This document shows positions 36,901 through 45,483 of a stretch of 64,000 bases of DNA, one piece after another. The stretch covers positions 1 to 64,000 of the forward strand of contig NZ_JAAKZG010000008.1 in the NCBI RefSeq assembly GCF_011045115.1, written 5' to 3'. Position numbers and translations under genes: made by a program. Numbering within the stretch: the first letter of the stretch is position 1; each line of letters opens with the position of its first letter. The notes beneath the pieces were generated by a model, which ran no database searches, was not told where the DNA came from, and saw only the letters and a list, made by a program, of their open reading frames with translations. Source of the DNA: Mesorhizobium zhangyense (lineage in GTDB: Bacteria; Pseudomonadota; Alphaproteobacteria; Rhizobiales; Rhizobiaceae).

Positions 36901-38172
36901 GGTCTTGCCGGTGCGGATGAACGTCAATTGGTGGCCTATGTCGTAGCTGTCCCGAACGGATCGCCAGCGCTCGACACCTTCGCGGACACGCTGAAGGCGG
37001 TACTGCCGGGCCATATGGTGCCGGCCACCTTCATCGCTATGGACGCGCTGCCGCTGTCGCCCAACGGCAAGCTGGATCGCAAGGCGCTGCCGCTGCCGGC
37101 GGCGGCTGAGTCCGCCGCGGGGCGGGCGGCGGCTGAAGGACTGGAGAGCCGGATCGCCGAAATCTTTGCCGATCTGCTCGGCCGCGAGACGGTCGGGGCG
37201 GACGAGGATTTCTTTGCCATCGGCGGCCACTCGCTTCTGGCGATGCGGCTGGCCGCACGCATCCGCCGCGACCTGAAGCGGCAGCTTTCCGTCGGCCAGA
37301 TCATGGTGATGCCGACGGTTGCGAAACTCGCGGAACACTTCGTTGCCGGCGAACTGGTCGGCGGCATGGCCAAGGACGGTTTTGAACTCGTGATCCGTCT
37401 CAGGCCGGGCGAGGGACCGCCACTGATCTGTATCTATCCGGCGTCGGGCGTGTCCTGGCAGTACAGCGTTCTGTCGCGCTACCTGAAAAAGGACATGCCG
37501 ATCATCGGCCTGCAGTCGCCGCGGCCGCAGGGACCAATTGCCATGAGCGAGACGATCGACGAAGTCTGCGACAGGCAGATTGCCATCCTGCGCGAGGTAC
37601 AGCCCGCCGGACCCTACTATCTTCTCGGCTATTCGCTCGGTGGCACGATTGCCTACGGGCTTGCGGTCAGGCTCCGGCGTCTGGGCGAGACGGTCCGGTT
37701 CCTGGGACTGCTCGATACCTACCCGTCCGAGGAACACGACTGGAGCGATCCCGACGGTGCGCAAGCCAATCTCGGTGCCGAACGCGAGCAGGAGCAGTTC
37801 ATCAACGATGCCATGGCCGATGTGATGGACGATGATTTCCGCAGGGAAAAGGAGGAAATGTTCGGCCACATTTTCGAGAACTACGGCGACAGCGTCACCC
37901 TGCTCTCGAAGGCGACGACCCCCGACTATGACGGGCGGATAACCCTCTTCGTCGCCGGCAAGTCGGTCCCGCCGGGTATCGACCCGGAGACGTGCTGGAA
38001 TAGCCGCGTCTCTTCGCTTTCGATCCATCGTCTGGCGCATTGCTCGCACGAAGACATCATCTCTCCGGCGTCGCTCGAGATCCTCGGGCCGTTGCTCAAC
38101 ACCTTGATCCTGGAGGCAGACCCTCACGGTGGAACGGTTGCTCCGATGCTGCCGCAGGAGGCTGCGGAGTGA
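30976..38172 (+). CDS. Dimodular siderophore nonribosomal peptide synthetase (C-A-T-C-A-T-TE)
   Basis: A 2398-residue synthetase. C1 (about 1-440, HHVMLDG near 140) is EntF-like and should accept 2,3-dihydroxybenzoate from the aryl carrier. A1 (about 470-960, FTSGSTGRPKG near 618) has the predicted pocket code DSLDLGLVDK. T1 carries LGGDSI near 1013. C2 (about 1070-1500) has HHLMIDGWS near 1228. A2 (about 1540-2040) has DVWHFSLVDK, the EntF serine code. T2 is IGGHSL near 2079 and the thioesterase has GYSLGG near 2217. The last 900 residues closely follow EntF, which releases a serine trilactone. There is no epimerase domain. The product is predicted to be DHB-X-Ser units joined by serine esters; X is unknown, with acidic residue 278 in A1 favouring a basic amino acid. 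Confidence 0.93.
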   Translation: MHKLPLVSTQLGIWLADQVAARKNRYVIAHGIEFRGGIDVEVLQRAIRIGLSEADTVTARYFEDEAGAWQGMPDPVSVADPEILDLSRAADAESAARAFMEGDIAEDLPASGERLLCRQVLINLGKTDGAPHWFWYQRYHHVMLDGFSFTALTRRIAEIYSLSLRGEPVDPSPFGKVSEVVEEYRAYAQSAAFSADRDFWAGYCGDIPAACNLSIRRDLPSLENTSGVVAHSHRLPSKSLATLEASAAQHKVAVFDILMASVAAYLFRASGEARQVVGIPFMRRMGSAAINSVAPVVNVLPVRVDVDGALPLIAIAERVKAALREVRRHQRYDAEQIQRDLGLVGSGRALYGPVVNYRMFDYDLKFGDLRGVTHHLATGPVDDIEFGILIHEGVITLELRADASLYDEGDLHRHATRLAGLIEAFCEDNETSIARLPVTEDSEARLIAASATGAAIAQPAELTTILDVFITQVAKTPDATALVFGETALTFAELSTRVFRLARLLIGRGIGPGDVVAVALPRSEEAVMAMLAVLASGATHMPLDLDYPTERLAMMCEDARPAVALTTQSEATHLPANLDLICLDDPSVIAACAACSETPVAAAERKMPLGANSIAYVIFTSGSTGRPKGVMNSHGALLNLLLSHRPTIYNPGLEAFAARQSGRALRAAHTHSFAFDSSWLQIFWMLLGQELHIIDDELRRDAEGLVEVIDLLGIDAMDLPPSFCAQMMNCGLLASGRYRPTVLLIGGEAASPALWTALRQHIDLQAHNLYGPTEYTVDTLHAPISTADHPVIGRPIGNTQVYVLDGFLQPVPVGFVGELYISGSGLARGYLGRPDLTAQRFVANPFRASEVMYRTGDRVRWNEAGQVEFIGRSDHQVKVRGYRVETSEVEAALLALSGVQAALVIAEAMNGSHRLIAYCTMDRAASEDRPSLSLALRRSLKDKLPDYMIPAAIVVLDAFPLTVNGKVDRARLPAPMVSVEAAPSTAGELLVCKAMAQALKLPAVGVDSDFFSLGGDSITAIMLCSALRAEGFLLRPRDIFAERDARHIALAMRPLATQATAAEPVATLSLTPAEAMALRARYGPIDAVVPVLPTQKGMLFHAQLGDQAGTYNAFTRLDLDGPLDISRLRRAFDAVLRRHPQLGGVFDMEGRDEPLLLVPKLPEGTEHLWPWAEHDLSALAADEQMVALERIQALAVERDHVGPAFRRLLSAALVRLGEERHVLLIVVHHLMIDGWSTPLLLRDLLDAYTLDARELPPQTVSYADVVRRLAARDAAPSREIWAAALDGAARTCLFDHVTTTGTVEEHELSLSAELSEALLSQARQRGVTLNVLMQAVWGLVLGSMAGRDEVIFGTPIAGRSAPIDGVGEQVGLFLTTIPVRVALRPEVSLWDQMQGMQTQHALLMERDDLGLGEIQALAGGKTLFDTLLVVENYPDNDYLERDLAGLRVRNVHNRGYSHYPLALLVLPGRELTLLIENRGAVTDPRALAERIAGVLEVLARRPGCPVAALPVWAPRDRELIESVNTTAHPLPSLTLRDLLIAQAGRTPDDIALVDADGELTFRQVRQQVLHLAERLRGEGVKTGDVVAVALPRSARLSLAILAVIEAGAAFLPLDLSYPPDRLAFMLDDAKPRLVIADGSSRSLVEETVPLLLFEQLADSLIEVRDLSADQALTPQHPAYVLYTSGTTGRPKGVVVSHAAIVNRILWMQHQYPLDRSDVVLQKTPCGFDVSVWEFFWSYMVGASLVMAPPEAHRDPAALLDLIETQGVTTLHFVPSMLAVFLATTKETAAPGAQPCSSMKRVFCSGEALAKGLAREFTGLFSAELHNLYGPTEAAVDVTYAPASGDLVAGSGGVPIGLPVWNTQLRILDHLLRPVPVGVAGELYLCGVQLALGYLGRAELTASRFVADPFAEGERMYRTGDLARWLPDGQVEYLGRTDHQIKIRGQRVELGEIEAQIERLPGVQQAVVNAVQVGQPGLAGADERQLVAYVVAVPNGSPALDTFADTLKAVLPGHMVPATFIAMDALPLSPNGKLDRKALPLPAAAESAAGRAAAEGLESRIAEIFADLLGRETVGADEDFFAIGGHSLLAMRLAARIRRDLKRQLSVGQIMVMPTVAKLAEHFVAGELVGGMAKDGFELVIRLRPGEGPPLICIYPASGVSWQYSVLSRYLKKDMPIIGLQSPRPQGPIAMSETIDEVCDRQIAILREVQPAGPYYLLGYSLGGTIAYGLAVRLRRLGETVRFLGLLDTYPSEEHDWSDPDGAQANLGAEREQEQFINDAMADVMDDDFRREKEEMFGHIFENYGDSVTLLSKATTPDYDGRITLFVAGKSVPPGIDPETCWNSRVSSLSIHRLAHCSHEDIISPASLEILGPLLNTLILEADPHGGTVAPMLPQEAAE

Positions 38173-38224
38173 ACGATGCCCAAGGTCGATACGCGTGCCG
38201 CAGAATTTCAATGACAGGCAAAAG

Positions 38225-38293
38225 ATGATGAAAAACATTATCAAGCTCCATAACCGCCCGTTCCTTTCGACGCTCAGCGGAGGCGGGCGATGA
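38225..38293 (+). CDS. Possible 22-codon leader ORF coupled to entC
   Basis: An open frame of 22 codons beginning MMKNIIKLHNRPFL lies in the 117-bp gap between the synthetase and isochorismate synthase genes. Its stop overlaps the entC ATG by 4 bases (ATGA), and AGGCAAAAG precedes its start. The overlap suggests translational coupling, and a ribosome site inside it (GGAGG) serves entC. It could be a real small peptide, a translated leader or chance. I recognise no family. Confidence 0.35.
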   Translation: MMKNIIKLHNRPFLSTLSGGGR

Positions 38294-39456
38294 ACGCTCT
38301 TGCGCGCAAAGTGGTAGCGGCTTCGGCCCTGCAAGAAGATCTGCTGTTCGCCTTCCAGTCGCGTCGCGGGACAATTCGCGGTTTCGGTATGGAGGCCGCG
38401 CTCCAGCGTGGCCCGGCGGCGAGTCTCGCAGAGCGCGTCGGCTCATTCTTCAGCAAGGTTGGTGCCGACGGGTTGATCGCCGGCGCTCTCCCGTTCGATC
38501 GCGATGCCGACGACTATCTGTGGCAGGCTTCGCAGGTAACGAAGACGCCAGCGCCGGTGCCTTCGGCCGCTCGCCACGCAGGCCGCTGGCGTCTGCGACC
38601 CGAGCCGGAACCGGCGGGTTATGTTGCCGCGGTGCAGCGCGCGCTCGCTATCATGACGGCGGAAGAAGGACAGGCGGATGCGCTGGCAAAGATCGTTCTT
38701 GCCCGCAGCCTGGTGGCGGTTGCGGAACATCCTATCGACATCGGCATGCTGCTCGCGCGGCTTTCGATCGATCCGGCAATCACCGCCTTTATGGTCCCGT
38801 TGCCGCACAAAGCGGGCCGCTCTCGTGCGCTGGTAGGCGCGACACCCGAGTTGCTGCTGTCCAAGGCGGGCGGGCGTATTTCGTCGCATCCGCTGGCAGG
38901 TTCTGCGCGTCGCCAGAGCGATATTGCGGTCGATGCTGCCGCTGCTGCCGCCCTTGCCCGTTCCGACAAGGACAGGCGCGAGCACCAGATCGTCGTCGAG
39001 TTCATACTCGACACGCTGGCACCTTTTTGCCGGCACCTCTCGCGGCCGGAAGGGATGTCCCTGACCAGCACGAGGAGCATGTGGCATTTGGGCACTCGTA
39101 TCGAGGGCGAACTCAGGGACGAGACCGTTCCTGCGATCGTTCTCGCCGCCGCACTTCATCCGACACCTGCCGTCTGCGGCCTGCCACGGGACCGCGCTGC
39201 GCAATTGATCGGCCAGCTCGAGCCCCATGACCGGGATTTCTATGCCGGCACGGTGGGATGGTGCGACGGGCGCGGCGACGGCGCCTGGTATGTCACCATC
39301 CGCTGCGCCGAGATAAGCGGCTGCGAGGCACGGCTTTATGCGGGCGCCGGCATCGTGCCGGGCTCCGATCCATGGGCCGAAGTCGAAGAAACGGGCGCCA
39401 AATTTGGCGCGCTGCTTGCGGCCCTTGGCATCGATACGCAAGGGGTACGGATATGA
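38290..39456 (+). CDS. entC: Isochorismate synthase
   Basis: A 388-residue chorismate-utilising enzyme like EntC/DhbC. Characteristic stretches are [56 protein letters not shown] and [20 protein letters not shown] followed by [11 protein letters not shown]. It converts chorismate to isochorismate, the first step towards 2,3-dihydroxybenzoate. GCGGAGGCGGGCG lies just before the ATG. The stop overlaps the entE start by 4 bases. Confidence 0.94.
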   Translation: MNALARKVVAASALQEDLLFAFQSRRGTIRGFGMEAALQRGPAASLAERVGSFFSKVGADGLIAGALPFDRDADDYLWQASQVTKTPAPVPSAARHAGRWRLRPEPEPAGYVAAVQRALAIMTAEEGQADALAKIVLARSLVAVAEHPIDIGMLLARLSIDPAITAFMVPLPHKAGRSRALVGATPELLLSKAGGRISSHPLAGSARRQSDIAVDAAAAAALARSDKDRREHQIVVEFILDTLAPFCRHLSRPEGMSLTSTRSMWHLGTRIEGELRDETVPAIVLAAALHPTPAVCGLPRDRAAQLIGQLEPHDRDFYAGTVGWCDGRGDGAWYVTIRCAEISGCEARLYAGAGIVPGSDPWAEVEETGAKFGALLAALGIDTQGVRI

Positions 39457-41084
39457 AGTCAGTCGAACAGCGCTGGCCGGACGAGTTTGCGCGCCTTTAC
39501 CGCGAGGCCGGCTACTGGCGCGGCGAGACCTTTCCGGGGTTCCTTCGCGATCGTGCTGCCGAGCGGCCCGACGCTATCGCCGTAGTCGATGGGGCACGGC
39601 GCTGGAGCTACGCCGAACTGCACCGCCGGGCCGAGGCGCATGCGGCCGGCTTTCTTGCCCTTGGTCTGGTGCCGGGGCAAAGGGTTGTCGTCCAGCTGGG
39701 CAACATCGCGGAGTTCTTCTCTGTCGTTTTCGGGTTGTTTCGGGCGGGTCTCGTCCCGGTCTACAGCCTTCCGGCACACCGGCTGACCGAGATCGTGCAT
39801 CTCGCACAACGATCCGAAGCAGCAGCCTATATTGCCGGTGAGGACTATGACGGTTTCGACTATCGCGTGCTTGCCCGCGACCTGCGGGACGCGGTGCCTG
39901 AAGTACGGCACGTGGTGATCGTCGGCGATGCGCAGGAATTCATGGCACTCGATGCCTGTGTGGCCGACACGGCGAACCTGCCTGCCGATCCTGATCCTGC
40001 CGCCGTTGCCTTCATGCAGATTTCCGGCGGCAGCACCGGGTTGCCAAAACTCATCCCGCGCACCCACGACGACTACATCTACAGTTTCCGCGCCAGCAAC
40101 GAGATTTGCAGCGTGACGCAGGACAGCGTGTTTCTCGTAGCGCTGCCTGCCGCACATAATTTCCCGATGAGCTCGCCCGGCCATATGGGTGCGCTCTATG
40201 CGGGTGCGCGGGTGGTTCTGAGTCTGGCCCCCAATCCCGATTTCACCTTCCCGCTGATAGAGCGCGAGCGCGTCACCATCACCGGTCTGGTGCCGCCGCT
40301 GGCGCTGCTGTGGATGCAGGCTGCGCCCACAAATACGCGCGACCTTTCCAGCCTGAAGATTCTGCTGGTGGGCGGCGCCAAGTTTATTCCGGAAGCGGCA
40401 AAGCGGGTGAGAGCGACGCTCGGCTGCCAGTTGCAGCAGGTCTTCGGCATGGCCGAGGGGCTGGTGAACTACACCCGCCTCAATGATCCCGACGACATCG
40501 TCATCCACACCCAAGGCCGCCCCATCAGCCCGGATGATGAGGTGCTGGTGGTGGACGATCAGGGCAGGGAAGTCGAGGAGGGAAAGCCGGGTTACCTGCT
40601 GACTCGTGGACCTTACACGATCCGCGCCTATCACAACGACGAGGCCGCCAATCAGCGCTCTTTCACGCCGGACGGCTATTACCGCACGGGAGACGTGGTG
40701 CGCCGGCTGGCTGGCGGCTATCTCGAAGTTCTGGGCCGCGCGGGCGATCATATCAACCGGGCCGGCGAGAAAATCTCCGCCGAGGAGATCGAGGATCATC
40801 TTCTGGCGCATTCCGGCGTGTTCGATGCTGCCATCGTCTCGATACCCGATCCGACGCTGGGCGAGCGAAGCTGTGCCTTCGTCATCGCACAGGAAGAAGG
40901 GCTGAAATCTTCCACCCTGAAGGCATGGATGAGAAAGCGCGGCATCGCGGCTTTCAAGGTGCCGGACCAGATCGTTTTCGTCGATCGTTTCGAGACCACG
41001 GCTGCCGGCAAGGTCAGCCGTAAGGAACTTAGGGCGCGCCTGCGCGGCGAATTCCTGACGCAAAACGAGGAGAATGTTCAGTGA
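39453..41084 (+). CDS. entE: 2,3-dihydroxybenzoate-AMP ligase
   Basis: A 543-residue stand-alone adenylation enzyme of the EntE/DhbE type. Motifs: the phosphate-binding [18 protein letters not shown], the aryl-acid pocket segment [13 protein letters not shown] with the Asn typical of dihydroxybenzoate/salicylate enzymes, [25 protein letters not shown] and the C-terminal catalytic lysine in [10 protein letters not shown]. It activates 2,3-dihydroxybenzoate and loads it onto the aryl carrier protein. The ATG at 39453 overlaps the entC stop; the open frame upstream of it is not the gene. Confidence 0.94.
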   Translation: MKSVEQRWPDEFARLYREAGYWRGETFPGFLRDRAAERPDAIAVVDGARRWSYAELHRRAEAHAAGFLALGLVPGQRVVVQLGNIAEFFSVVFGLFRAGLVPVYSLPAHRLTEIVHLAQRSEAAAYIAGEDYDGFDYRVLARDLRDAVPEVRHVVIVGDAQEFMALDACVADTANLPADPDPAAVAFMQISGGSTGLPKLIPRTHDDYIYSFRASNEICSVTQDSVFLVALPAAHNFPMSSPGHMGALYAGARVVLSLAPNPDFTFPLIERERVTITGLVPPLALLWMQAAPTNTRDLSSLKILLVGGAKFIPEAAKRVRATLGCQLQQVFGMAEGLVNYTRLNDPDDIVIHTQGRPISPDDEVLVVDDQGREVEEGKPGYLLTRGPYTIRAYHNDEAANQRSFTPDGYYRTGDVVRRLAGGYLEVLGRAGDHINRAGEKISAEEIEDHLLAHSGVFDAAIVSIPDPTLGERSCAFVIAQEEGLKSSTLKAWMRKRGIAAFKVPDQIVFVDRFETTAAGKVSRKELRARLRGEFLTQNEENVQ

Positions 41085-41722
41085 CTGCCAAGGGCCTGCC
41101 CCAGATACCGGCCTATGCCTTGCCGACGGCCGAAGAATTGCCGGTTGCGCGTGCACCCTGGAGACCGGAGCGCGAGCGTGCCGCTTTGCTGGTGCATGAC
41201 ATGCAGCGCTATTTCGTGCGTCCCTTTCAGCTGGGGGAATCGCCGATTGCTCCGGTTATCGCAAACATTGCCCGGCTGATCGCCCATTGCCGGGCTGCCG
41301 GCATACCAGTGTTCTATACAGCGCAGACGGGCAATCAGGACCGGCGCGATCGCGGCCTGCAGGCCGATCTCTGGGGTTCGGGAATGAGCGGGGAGGCGGA
41401 GCATCAGCCGATACTGCCGGAGCTTGAACCGGCGACCGGCGATTTCGTTCTGGTGAAGCACCGCTACAGCGCCTTTCAGCGCAGCAACCTTGAAACGCTG
41501 ATGCGCGTTCGCGGCAGGGATCAGCTTATCATCTGTGGAATCTACGCGCATATCGGCTGCCTGATGACTGCCGGCGAGGCCTTCATGCGCGATATCGAGC
41601 CGTTCTTCGTGGCCGATGCCGTTGCCGATTTCTCCCGTGAGAAACACGATATGGCGATTGCTTATGTCGCGGCGACATGCGGCGTTCCTTTCACCACCGC
41701 ACAGTTGGAGGCAGCGCTGTGA
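41081..41722 (+). CDS. entB: Isochorismatase lacking the aryl carrier domain
   Basis: A 213-residue protein matching only the N-terminal part of EntB (285 residues): [49 protein letters not shown] and [16 protein letters not shown]. It hydrolyses isochorismate to 2,3-dihydro-2,3-dihydroxybenzoate and pyruvate. The chain ends where the carrier domain would begin, and that domain is encoded separately at 30433-30699. A GTG start overlaps the entE stop by 4 bases, and its own stop overlaps entA. Confidence 0.94.
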   Translation: MTAKGLPQIPAYALPTAEELPVARAPWRPERERAALLVHDMQRYFVRPFQLGESPIAPVIANIARLIAHCRAAGIPVFYTAQTGNQDRRDRGLQADLWGSGMSGEAEHQPILPELEPATGDFVLVKHRYSAFQRSNLETLMRVRGRDQLIICGIYAHIGCLMTAGEAFMRDIEPFFVADAVADFSREKHDMAIAYVAATCGVPFTTAQLEAAL

Positions 41723-42519
41723 GTGGCGTCTCCCTCTCAAACGGGACTGCGCGCGCAACGCGCCCCTCGGGCCTTGCCGGCAAGATCGTGCTTCTGACCG
41801 GTGCGGCGGGCGGCATCGGAATTGCCCTGGTCGAGTCGCTGTATGCGGAAGGTGCGAGGGTAGTCGCGACGGATCTGGACGTTTCAGGTGTGCCCGCGCT
41901 TGACGGCGTTCGCCGCGAACGGCTCGACGTGACTGATGGTCCGGCGGTCGAGGCGCTTGTCGAAAAGATCGAAACCGAGTGGGGGCCGATCGAGATCGGC
42001 GTCAGCGTTGCCGGCGTTCTGGCGACCGGGCTGGTGGCGGACACCACCGATACCGCGTGGCAGCGTGTTTTTGCCGTGAATGCGCAAGGCGTCTTCTATC
42101 TCGGCCGCGCGCTCGCAAGGCATATGACGCCGCGTCGCAAAGGCAGCATCGTCACGGTCAGTTCGAATGCCGCCGGGGTTCCCCGGCACGGCATGGCGGC
42201 CTATGCCGCCTCGAAGGCGGCCGCGACAATGTTCACCCGTTGTCTCGGGCTCGAATTGGCGCCTCATGGCATCCGCTGCAACATCGTTGCCCCGGGCTCC
42301 ACGCTTACACCCATGCAGACCGGCATGTGGGCGGATGCCGATGGCGCGGCGAATGTCATTGCCGGTTCGCCCGAGACCTTCAAGGCAGGCATCCCGCTCG
42401 GCAAGCTCGCGACGCCGGAAGACGTGGCCGATGCCGTCGTGTTTCTCCTGTCGGACCGTGCCGCTCACATCACCATGGCCGACGTTTATGTCGACGGCGG
42501 AGCAACACTTCGTGGTTGA
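41719..42519 (+). CDS. entA: 2,3-dihydro-2,3-dihydroxybenzoate dehydrogenase
   Basis: A short-chain dehydrogenase of 266 residues with the NAD loop TGAAGGIG, the central SVAGVL segment (a variant of NAG), a catalytic serine in [11 protein letters not shown] and the YAASKAA tyrosine-lysine pair. It oxidises the EntB product to 2,3-dihydroxybenzoate. The GTG at 41719 overlaps the entB stop (GTGA), as with the other genes here; the frame is open further upstream. The end overlaps the start region of the phosphopantetheinyl transferase gene. Confidence 0.93.
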   Translation: MSGVSLSNGTARATRPSGLAGKIVLLTGAAGGIGIALVESLYAEGARVVATDLDVSGVPALDGVRRERLDVTDGPAVEALVEKIETEWGPIEIGVSVAGVLATGLVADTTDTAWQRVFAVNAQGVFYLGRALARHMTPRRKGSIVTVSSNAAGVPRHGMAAYAASKAAATMFTRCLGLELAPHGIRCNIVAPGSTLTPMQTGMWADADGAANVIAGSPETFKAGIPLGKLATPEDVADAVVFLLSDRAAHITMADVYVDGGATLRG

Positions 42520-43315
42520 GGCAGTTCTTCCGGTCCGCTTGCACGAGACGTTCGGGCTTCCTGCCGGAGAGATCCTCGTTTGGCAGGTGGAAGTGCCGCA
42601 TGACTACACGCCGGATGTCGATATCACGCTGCTGGACGAGGTCGAAAGCAAAAGGGCTGCAAGCTTCAAGACCGCAGCGCTACGCGCAGTTTTCGTCGCC
42701 GCGCATGCTTCATTGAGGCGCGTTCTTGCGGCTCGACTTGGCGTGAATGCGAAAAGCCTCACCTTCGATGTCAGCGAATGGGGCAAGCCCTCGCTATGTC
42801 ATCCTCGCTGCGATCTTGAGTTCAATATCTCTCACAGCGCAAACAGGATCCTGATCGCGGTCTCGTCCGCTGGACCGGTCGGCGTGGATATCGAGAAAAT
42901 CCTGCCCGAGCCGCCTTACGAGGTTGCTTCGATCGCTTTTTCGCAGAACGAACGGGCTGTGCTTGAGCGCGTGCCGGCGGCGCGGCGCGGCAACGTTTTC
43001 TACGATCTCTGGACGCGCAAGGAAGCTCTGGTCAAAGCGATGGGCCTGGGTCTCGACATCGAGCTTCAGGACATCGACGTGAGCCCGGATATGCAGGCCG
43101 GCCGCAGCAGGGCGATGCTCTTCGCAACCCAGGCGGAGGCGGGCGACTGGTCGCTTCTCCGCCTGCCTTCGATAGCCGGATTTTCGACAGCCCTGTCGAT
43201 GCGACGGCATCAGCCAAAGGAAGCCGTTGGCGAAAAGACACGGCTCGCCAATTTCGAACTGTCGCGGCATGTATTTGGCTACAAAAAACTTGACTCAAAT
43301 ATTCAAGTTCAATAG
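42488..43315 (+). CDS. 4'-phosphopantetheinyl transferase (Sfp/EntD-like)
   Basis: A 275-residue transferase with the magnesium-binding GVDIEK and, about 45 residues later, the WTRKEALVKAMG motif that defines the Sfp family, plus EFNISHSANRILIA. It transfers phosphopantetheine from CoA to the serine of the aryl carrier and the two T domains, turning apo proteins into active forms. The ATG at 42488 is inside entA; the GTG at 42512 is also possible. The last codons overlap the iron-box that precedes the receptor gene. It belongs to the Sfp-type rather than the short AcpS type. Confidence 0.9.
   Translation: MSTAEQHFVVEAVLPVRLHETFGLPAGEILVWQVEVPHDYTPDVDITLLDEVESKRAASFKTAALRAVFVAAHASLRRVLAARLGVNAKSLTFDVSEWGKPSLCHPRCDLEFNISHSANRILIAVSSAGPVGVDIEKILPEPPYEVASIAFSQNERAVLERVPAARRGNVFYDLWTRKEALVKAMGLGLDIELQDIDVSPDMQAGRSRAMLFATQAEAGDWSLLRLPSIAGFSTALSMRRHQPKEAVGEKTRLANFELSRHVFGYKKLDSNIQVQ
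43291..43305. promoter_or_regulatory. RirA-type iron-responsive operator before the receptor gene
   Basis: TGACTCAAATATTCA fits TGA-N9-TCA and is part of a wider symmetric CTTGA...TCAAG. It lies in the last codons of the phosphopantetheinyl transferase gene, about 107 bases before the receptor ATG. It suggests that the receptor and uptake genes also have their own iron-controlled promoter. Confidence 0.65.
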
Positions 43316-43411
43316 CCGGGTCGTGGGGATTTAGTGGAAAAACATATCTATAGCCAGCAAGCCAGTATGGGTGCGCCCTGCCAGCCAGCTTTTGATCAGC
43401 AGGGGGCTGAA

Positions 43412-45436
43412 ATGTACCATTCATCGGGGATAACCAACAGAAACACTGCCGTACGCTACGTGACGGCGCGGCGCGGATTGAAGCTCTCTCTCGCACTTCT
43501 CCTGTCGACCAGTTCGATGGCGTTCGCGGAGGAGGAAGAGGCAATCGTCCTGAACCAGGTCGTGGTCACGGCTTCGGGATCGGCTATCGACAAGAGGGAT
43601 GCTCCAGCCAGCATCACCGTCGTTACCGCCGAGGAGATTGCAAAGATGCCGGCACAGGACGTGCGCGACATTCTTTCCAAGGTCGAAGGCGTAACGGTGG
43701 GGCGTGCCGGAAACGCGAACACTATCCAGATCCGAGGTCTCGGAGAGCGCTACACGCTGTTCCTGATCGACGGCAAGCGCGTGAACTCCGCGCCGAACAT
43801 GTTCCGCGGCAATGATTATGATTCAGGCTGGGTGCCTCTGGATGCGATCGAACGCATCGAAATCGTGCGCGGGCCGATGTCTTCGCTGTACGGCTCCGAC
43901 GCCATCGGCGGTGTCATCAACATCATTACCAAGAAGGTCACCGACGCCTGGCATGGCTCAGTCACCACCGACTACACGCTGCAGCAGAACAGGAAGGCCG
44001 GCGACTCCTGGCGCACCGGTTTCTATCTGTCCGGTCCGCTGGTGAAGGACAAGTTCGGGCTCAAGCTCTATGGCAGCTGGGACCATCGCAACGCCGATGA
44101 CCCGTCGCTGAATCCCAACGCCGCACTTGCCGGCTTCACCGAAAGCGACAGCAAGTTCATCGACGCGACAGGCACCTGGACACCGGACTCTCAGAACGAG
44201 TTCGACTTCAACTACGGCTATTCCCGCAAGGCGCATGACAACTATCCGCTCGATCGCCACGCTCTCTCGCTGACGCATCGCGGCGACTATGATTTCGGCA
44301 CCACCGAACTGAAGCTCTGGGGTGACCGGGTTCACAACTATCGTGGCCATGGCAACACGCTGGGTGTGGATCAGCCGAATACTGCCTACAATGCCGGCAT
44401 CGACGGCAAGGTCGTGCTGCCCGTCGACATGATGTTCGACCAGAAGCTGACGATCGGCGGCTCGCACCGGTATCAGAGCATCGACGATCCCTATGTCCTG
44501 ACCGGCGAAGGCGGCACATCGTCGTCGGTGTGGCAGAGCGCGCTGTTCATCGAAGACGAGATAAAGTTTTCGGATGATTTCCTGGTGACGCTTGGTAACC
44601 GCCTCGATTATCACGAGAATTTCGGTGCTCATAACAGCCCGCGCGTCTATGGCGTTTATCATCTGACGAAGGAGCTGACCCTGAAAGGCGGCTGGTCTTC
44701 CGCCTTCAAGTCTCCGACCCTGCTCGAGAACAGCCCGAACTGGAGGCAGATATCCTGCGGCGGCAGCTGCTACCTGCTCGGCAGCACGGACCTCAAGCCG
44801 GAGACGAGCCAGAGCGTTGAACTCGGGCTGCTTTACGAAGGGGCGATCTGGTCGGGTGGCGTTACCGCCTTCCGCAACGACCTGAAGAACATGATCCCGT
44901 TCCCGCCGAACCGTACCGGCGATGTCACTGAGGCGACGAAATATCCCAATTTCGTCGGCTTCACGCCTGATGGGCTGCCGATGTTCACCTACGAGAATGT
45001 CGATCGCGCCAGAACCCAGGGCATCGAGGCGTCAGTCTCCGTACAGCCGTTCGACGGCTGGACCTTCAAGGCCAACTATACATTTCTCGACGCAAAGAAC
45101 CTGAGCGGTGTCGAGCGGCCGCTGGCCTATCAGCCCAAGCACTCCGCGAATTTCGGGGTCGACTGGCAAGCCACCGAAAAGCTCAACCTGTCCGTCAACG
45201 TCAACTATGTCGGCAAGCAGTACACATGGGTGCCGGCGAGCGGGAATCTCGAATGGGCCTCCAAGATGGATGCCTTCGTGACCGGCGATGTCGTCGCCAG
45301 CTACGACGTCAACGAGAACTTCACCGTGCGCGGCGGTGTGCTGAATGTCGCCGACAAGACGGTAACCCGAACGGTCGGTGACGACTTCAATGTCGACGGC
45401 CGCCGCTTCTTCTTCTCGGCCACCGGAAGGTTCTGA
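43412..45436 (+). CDS. TonB-dependent ferric-catecholate siderophore receptor (FepA/IroN-like)
   Basis: A 674-residue outer-membrane receptor. A signal peptide (cleavage after SMAFA) precedes a TonB-box-like EEEEAIVLNQVVVTA, a plug domain (DAPASITVVTAEEIAKMPAQDVRDIL, IRGLGERYTLFLIDGKRVN, IVRGPMSSLYGSDAIGGVINIITKK) and a 22-strand barrel ending in Phe (FFFSATGRF). The plug resembles FepA/IroN-type receptors. The ATG at 43412 has AGGGGG upstream and gives a proper signal peptide; a GTG at 43334 would add 26 residues. Energy comes from TonB-ExbBD, not encoded here. Confidence 0.92.
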   Translation: MYHSSGITNRNTAVRYVTARRGLKLSLALLLSTSSMAFAEEEEAIVLNQVVVTASGSAIDKRDAPASITVVTAEEIAKMPAQDVRDILSKVEGVTVGRAGNANTIQIRGLGERYTLFLIDGKRVNSAPNMFRGNDYDSGWVPLDAIERIEIVRGPMSSLYGSDAIGGVINIITKKVTDAWHGSVTTDYTLQQNRKAGDSWRTGFYLSGPLVKDKFGLKLYGSWDHRNADDPSLNPNAALAGFTESDSKFIDATGTWTPDSQNEFDFNYGYSRKAHDNYPLDRHALSLTHRGDYDFGTTELKLWGDRVHNYRGHGNTLGVDQPNTAYNAGIDGKVVLPVDMMFDQKLTIGGSHRYQSIDDPYVLTGEGGTSSSVWQSALFIEDEIKFSDDFLVTLGNRLDYHENFGAHNSPRVYGVYHLTKELTLKGGWSSAFKSPTLLENSPNWRQISCGGSCYLLGSTDLKPETSQSVELGLLYEGAIWSGGVTAFRNDLKNMIPFPPNRTGDVTEATKYPNFVGFTPDGLPMFTYENVDRARTQGIEASVSVQPFDGWTFKANYTFLDAKNLSGVERPLAYQPKHSANFGVDWQATEKLNLSVNVNYVGKQYTWVPASGNLEWASKMDAFVTGDVVASYDVNENFTVRGGVLNVADKTVTRTVGDDFNVDGRRFFFSATGRF

Positions 45437-45483
45437 GAGATGCGGCGCGGATCGGTGATCTCTTCCCGTAACCATCGTGGGGA

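Noticed and set aside
36364-38334. A 656-codon minus-strand open frame
   Set aside because: Antisense to the NRPS thioesterase and second adenylation domain, which are unmistakable; the translation has no recognisable domain.
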